From the NCBI RefSeq assembly GCF_000003605.2, contig NW_003155103.1, positions 1 through 23,982 on the forward strand: a stretch of DNA of 23,982 nucleotides. Reading direction: 5' to 3'. Numbering within the stretch: position 1 is the first letter of the stretch; each line of letters opens with the position of its first letter. Under the pieces are notes generated by a model that saw only the letters and a program-made list of their open reading frames with translations, had not been told where the DNA came from and searched no databases. A program made the translations under genes and the position numbers. Positions 21,061 through 23,982 of this stretch are shown here, piece by piece. The stretch comes from Saccoglossus kowalevskii. Taxonomy: Eukaryota; Hemichordata; Enteropneusta; Harrimaniidae.

Positions 21061-22343
21061 TCTGCATATTAATAGGGGTCATATGCTATTCTGTATATTA
21101 ATAGGGGTCAAATGCTATTCTGCATATTAATAGGAGTCATATTCTATTCTGCATATTAATAGGAGACATGTGTTATTCTGCATAATAATAGGGGTCATAT
21201 GCTATTCTGCATGTTAACAAGGGCCATACGCTATTCTGCATATTAATAGGAGTCATGTGCTATTGTGCATATTAAAAGGAGTCATATTATTCTGCATATT
21301 AATAGGGGTCATATGCTATTCTGTATATTAATAGGGGTCCTATGCTATTCTGCATATTAATAGGGGTCATATGCTACTCTGCATGTCAATTGGGGTCATA
21401 TGCTATTCTGCATATTAATAGGAGTCGTATGCTATTCTGCATATTAATAGGAGTCATAAGCTATTCTGCATATTAATAGGGGTCATATGCTATTGTGCAT
21501 ATTAATATGGGCCATATGCTAATCTGCCTATATTAATAGGGGTCATATGCTATTCTGCATGTCAATAGGGTTCATATGCTATTCTGCATATTAATAGGGG
21601 TCATAAGCTATTCTGCATATTAAGAGGGGTCATCTGCTATTATGCATATTAATAGGAGCCATATGCTAATCTGCCTATATTAATAGGGGTCATATGCTAT
21701 TCTGCATATCAATAGGGGTCATATGCTATTCTGCATATTAATAGGGGTCATATGCTATTCTGCATATTAATAGGAGTCATATGATATTCTCTTGTATGCA
21801 TAATAATAGTGGTCATATGCTGTTCTGCATATTGATAGGGGTATAAGCTATTCTGTATATTAATAGGGGTCATATGCTATTCTGTTGTATGCATATTAAT
21901 AGGGGTCATATGCTATTCTGTTGCATGCATAATAATAGGGGTCATAAGCTATTCTGCATATTACTAGGGGTCATATGCTATTCTGCATATTAATAAGGCC
22001 TTATGCTATTCTGCATATATTAATAGGGGCCATATGCTATTATGCATATTAATAATGGCCATATGCTATTCTGCATATTAATAGGGGTCATATACCATCT
22101 GTTGTATGCATATTAATAGGGGCCATATGCTATTCTGCATATTAATAGGGGCCAAATGCTATTCTGCATATTAATAGGGGCCATATGTTATTCTGTTGTA
22201 TGCATATCACTAGGCGCCATATGCTATTCTGCATATTAATAGGGACCATATGCAATTCTGCATATTAATAGGGGTCATATTATATTCTGCATATCAATAG
22301 GGGTCATATGCTATTCTGCATATTAATAGGGGTCATAAGCTAT
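21061..22343. repeat. Mosaic partial higher-order repeat, copy 4
   Basis: The array re-enters HOR order at the GTCAAATGC unit (about 21107), passes the GTTAAC at 21213, GGGTTC at 21568 and CTCTTGTATG at 21789; the GTTAAC-to-GGGTTC (355 bp) and GTTAAC-to-CTCTTG (576 bp) distances equal those of copies 2 and 3. From the AAGAGGGGTC unit (about 21623) onward its marks are of module Q and the end of P (CTGTTGCATGC, AATAAGGCCTTATG, GGCGCC at 22213), not of the P start expected there. It therefore combines two paralogous positions of the HOR, with the switch near 21500-21600. It ends at about 22343, where GGAG units resume. Confidence 0.82.
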
Positions 22344-22980
22344 TCTGCATGTTAATAGGAGTCATATTCTATTCTGCATATTAATAGGAGTCATATGCTA
22401 TTCTGCATATTAATAGGAGACATGTGTTATTCTGCATAATAATAGGGGTCATATGCTATTCTGCATGTTAACAAGGGTCATATGCTATTCTGCATATTAA
22501 TAGGAGTCATGTGCTATTCTGCATATTAAAAGGAGTCATATATTATTCTACATATTAATAGGGGTCATATGCTATTCTGCATATTAATAGGGGTCATATG
22601 CTATTCTGCATATTAATAGGGTCATATGCTATTCTGCATGTTAATAGGGGCCATATGCTATTCTGCATATTAATAGGAGTCATATGCTATTCTGCATATT
22701 AATAGGGGTCATATGCTATTCTGCATATTAATAGGGGTCATATGCTATTCTGCATATTAATAGGGGCCATATGCTATTCTGCATATATTAATAGGGGCCA
22801 TATGCTATTCTGTTGTATGCATAATAATAGGAGTCATGTGCTATTCTGCATATTAATAGGAGTCATGTGCTATTCTGTATATAAAAGGAGTCATATATCT
22901 GCATATAATAGGGGTCATATGCTATTCTGTATATAATAGGGGTCTATGCTATTCTGCATATAATAGGGGTCATATGCTAC
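22344..22980. repeat. Junction segment after the HOR domain
   Basis: No gene is present. GGAG units and the GAGACATGTG, GTTAAC (22467) and AAAAGGAG markers of the left part return, followed by a CATGTTAATAGGGGCC unit as at about 6240 and a 36-bp unit at 22810 in the context seen at 8133 and 2464. A 64-codon open frame at 22742-22936 is satellite sequence that stays open only because of small indels, and is not a gene. Confidence 0.75.
22870..22965. repeat. Second patch of units with short deletions
   Basis: Five adjacent units carry deletions of one to several bases: CTGTATATAAAAGG, CATATATCTGC, CATATAATAGG (twice) and GGGTCTATGC. Comparable intact units occur in the same order at about 5190-5560 and 7060-7430. 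The concentration in under 100 bp, with clean units on both sides, is unusual for this array. Confidence 0.75.
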
Positions 22981-22998
22981 TCTGCATGTCAATTGGGG

Positions 22999-23982
22999 TC
23001 ATATGCTATTCTGCATATTAATTGGAGTCGTATGCTATTCTGCATATTAATAGGAGTCATAAGCTATTCTGCATATTAATAGGGGTCATATGCTATTCTG
23101 CATATTAATAGGGGCCATATGCTAATTTGCCTATATTAATAGGGGTCATATGCTATTCTGCATATCAATAGGGTTCATATGCTATTCTGCATATTAATAG
23201 GGGTCATAAGCTATTCTGCATATTAATAGGGGTCATATGCTATTCTGCATATTAATAGGGGCCATATGCTAATCTGCCTATATTAATAGGGGTCATATGC
23301 TATTCTGCATATCAATAGATGTCATATGCTATTCTGCATATTAATAGGGGTCATATGCTATTCTGCATATTAATAGGGGCCATATGCTATTCTGCATATT
23401 AATAGGAGTCATATGCTATTCTGCATATTAATAGATGTCATATGCTATTCTGCATATTAATAGGAGTCATATTCTATTCTGCATATTAATAGGAGTCATT
23501 ATATTCTGCATATTAATAGGAGACATGTGTTATTCTGCATAATAATAGGGGTCATATGCTATTCTGCATGTTAACAAGGGCCATATGCTATTCTGCATAT
23601 TAATAGGAGTCATGTGCTATTGTGCATATTAAAAGGAGTCATATATTATTCTGCATATTAATAGGAGTCCTATGCTATTCTGCATATTAATAGGAGTCAT
23701 ATGCTATTCTGCATATTAATAGAAGTCATATGCTATTCTGCATATTAATAGGAGACATATGCTATTCTGCATATTAATAGGAGTCATATGCTATTCTGCA
23801 TATTAATAGGAGTCATATGCTATTCTGCATATTAATAGGAGTCATATGCTATTCTGCATATTAATAGGAGTCATATTCTATTCTGCATATTAATAGGAGT
23901 CATGTGTTATTCAGCATAATAATAGGGGTCACATGCTATTCTGCATATTTATAGGAGTCATATGCTATTCTGCATATTATGA
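22999..23982. repeat. Right-end segment matching 2690-3720
   Basis: From 22999 to about 23709 this follows 2690-3400 at a constant 20309-bp offset (TCGTATG 23028, CTAATTTGCC 23122, GGGTTC 23171, GTTAAC 23570). It then runs through seven or eight similar GGAG units and reaches CATATTTATAGG at 23942, now at offset 20251, two units short of the left copy. Private changes include TTCAGC near 23910 and GGAGTCCTATG at about 23665. The window ends inside a unit, so the array continues. Confidence 0.85.

Larger units (their letters stand above)
1..23982. repeat. 29-bp satellite array filling the window
   Basis: Every part of the window is built from a 29-bp unit arranged head to tail in one orientation; no inverted block was seen. 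The commonest unit (example at 427-455) has CATATG at unit positions 1-6, TTCTGC at 10-15, ATTAAT at 18-23, and GGGG or GGAG at 25-28, with 10 of 29 bases G or C. Two tandem in-frame stops (TAA TAG) lie in the ATTAATAG part, and 29 is not divisible by 3, so all three forward frames are closed within about three units. Units of 27, 31 and 36 bp are scattered in a non-random, recurring order. The array reaches both ends, so its true length is unknown. Satellite identity is certain from sequence; family, species and chromosomal position are not known to me. Confidence 0.98.

Noticed and set aside
22742-22936. 64-codon open frame near the right domain boundary
   Set aside because: It is the same satellite translation, kept open by 36-bp and shortened units in the indel patch at 22870-22965. 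It would vanish if those indels are sequence errors.
1-23982. CRISPR array, because 29 bp is a usual CRISPR repeat length
   Set aside because: The repeats are directly contiguous with no unique spacers between them, and no cas-like gene is present.
1-23982. G-quadruplex-forming track from the GGGG runs
   Set aside because: There is one GGGG per 29 bp, so the loops would be 25 bases long; many units have GGAG instead. No cluster of closely spaced G runs was seen.
1-23982. Repeating protein-coding minisatellite
   Set aside because: The unit is 29 bp with in-frame TAA TAG, and all six frames meet a stop within about three units, so the array cannot encode a long repeat protein.
1-23982. Transposon or retroelement fragments, tRNA or rRNA genes inside the array
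   Set aside because: No stretch longer than about one unit departs from the satellite pattern; the 36-bp units differ only by a 7-bp insertion and the shortened patches remain alignable to units.
1-23982. Assignment to a named satellite family or species
   Set aside because: I do not recognise the unit. A search of satellite and repeat databases with bases 427-455 as query would decide it; I cannot run one.

Overview
The whole window is one uninterrupted tandem-repeat (satellite) array. The basic unit is 29 bp, about 34% GC, with CATATG at unit positions 1-6, TTCTGC at 10-15, ATTAAT at 18-23 and a GGGG or GGAG run at 25-28; bases 427-455 are an exact example. About 820-830 units run head to tail in one orientation from the first base to the last, so neither edge of the array is visible. 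I found no gene, RNA gene, mobile element or unique sequence. Long head-to-tail satellite DNA with nested higher-order repeats points to a eukaryotic heterochromatic locus (centromeric, pericentromeric, subtelomeric or a sex/B chromosome). I do not recognise the family and cannot name the species.

The array has several levels of organisation. (1) Single units differ by diagnostic changes: GGAG versus GGGG, TC versus CC before CATATG, 27-bp units lacking two bases, 31-bp units (CTAATCTGCCTATATT, or an extra AT), and 36-bp units carrying a 7-bp insertion ending in TATG before the CAT. (2) Units form modules, notably a pair of GTTAAC landmarks spaced exactly 261 bp (9 x 29) in seven places, and modules of 879, 732 and 524 bp starting at a CTCTTGTATG unit. 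(3) Modules form higher-order repeats (HORs). A landmark GCCATGTGCT recurs at 6670, 8359, 10537, 12311, 15764 and 19303, giving intervals of 1689, 2178, 1774, 3453 and 3539 bp.

Layout: 1-4474 is rich in GGAG units with short local duplications. 4475-8037 holds 664-bp and 1867-bp spaced duplications. 8038-10536 is a transition in which 36-bp units become common, with a degenerate patch at 10235-10390. 10537-12310 is a short HOR copy (copy 0). 12311-19302 holds two full 3.5-kb HOR copies. 19303-about 21060 is a third copy with internal loss, and about 21060-22343 is a mosaic partial copy. 22344-23982 returns to the GGAG-rich type, and 22999 onward matches 2690 onward at a constant offset of 20309 bp.

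The interesting content is evolutionary: the HOR copies record unequal exchange, amplification of inner modules, and alternation of insertion states between copies. I see no evidence for an encoded system. The short open frames are products of the repeat (29 is not a multiple of 3) and are treated as artefacts.
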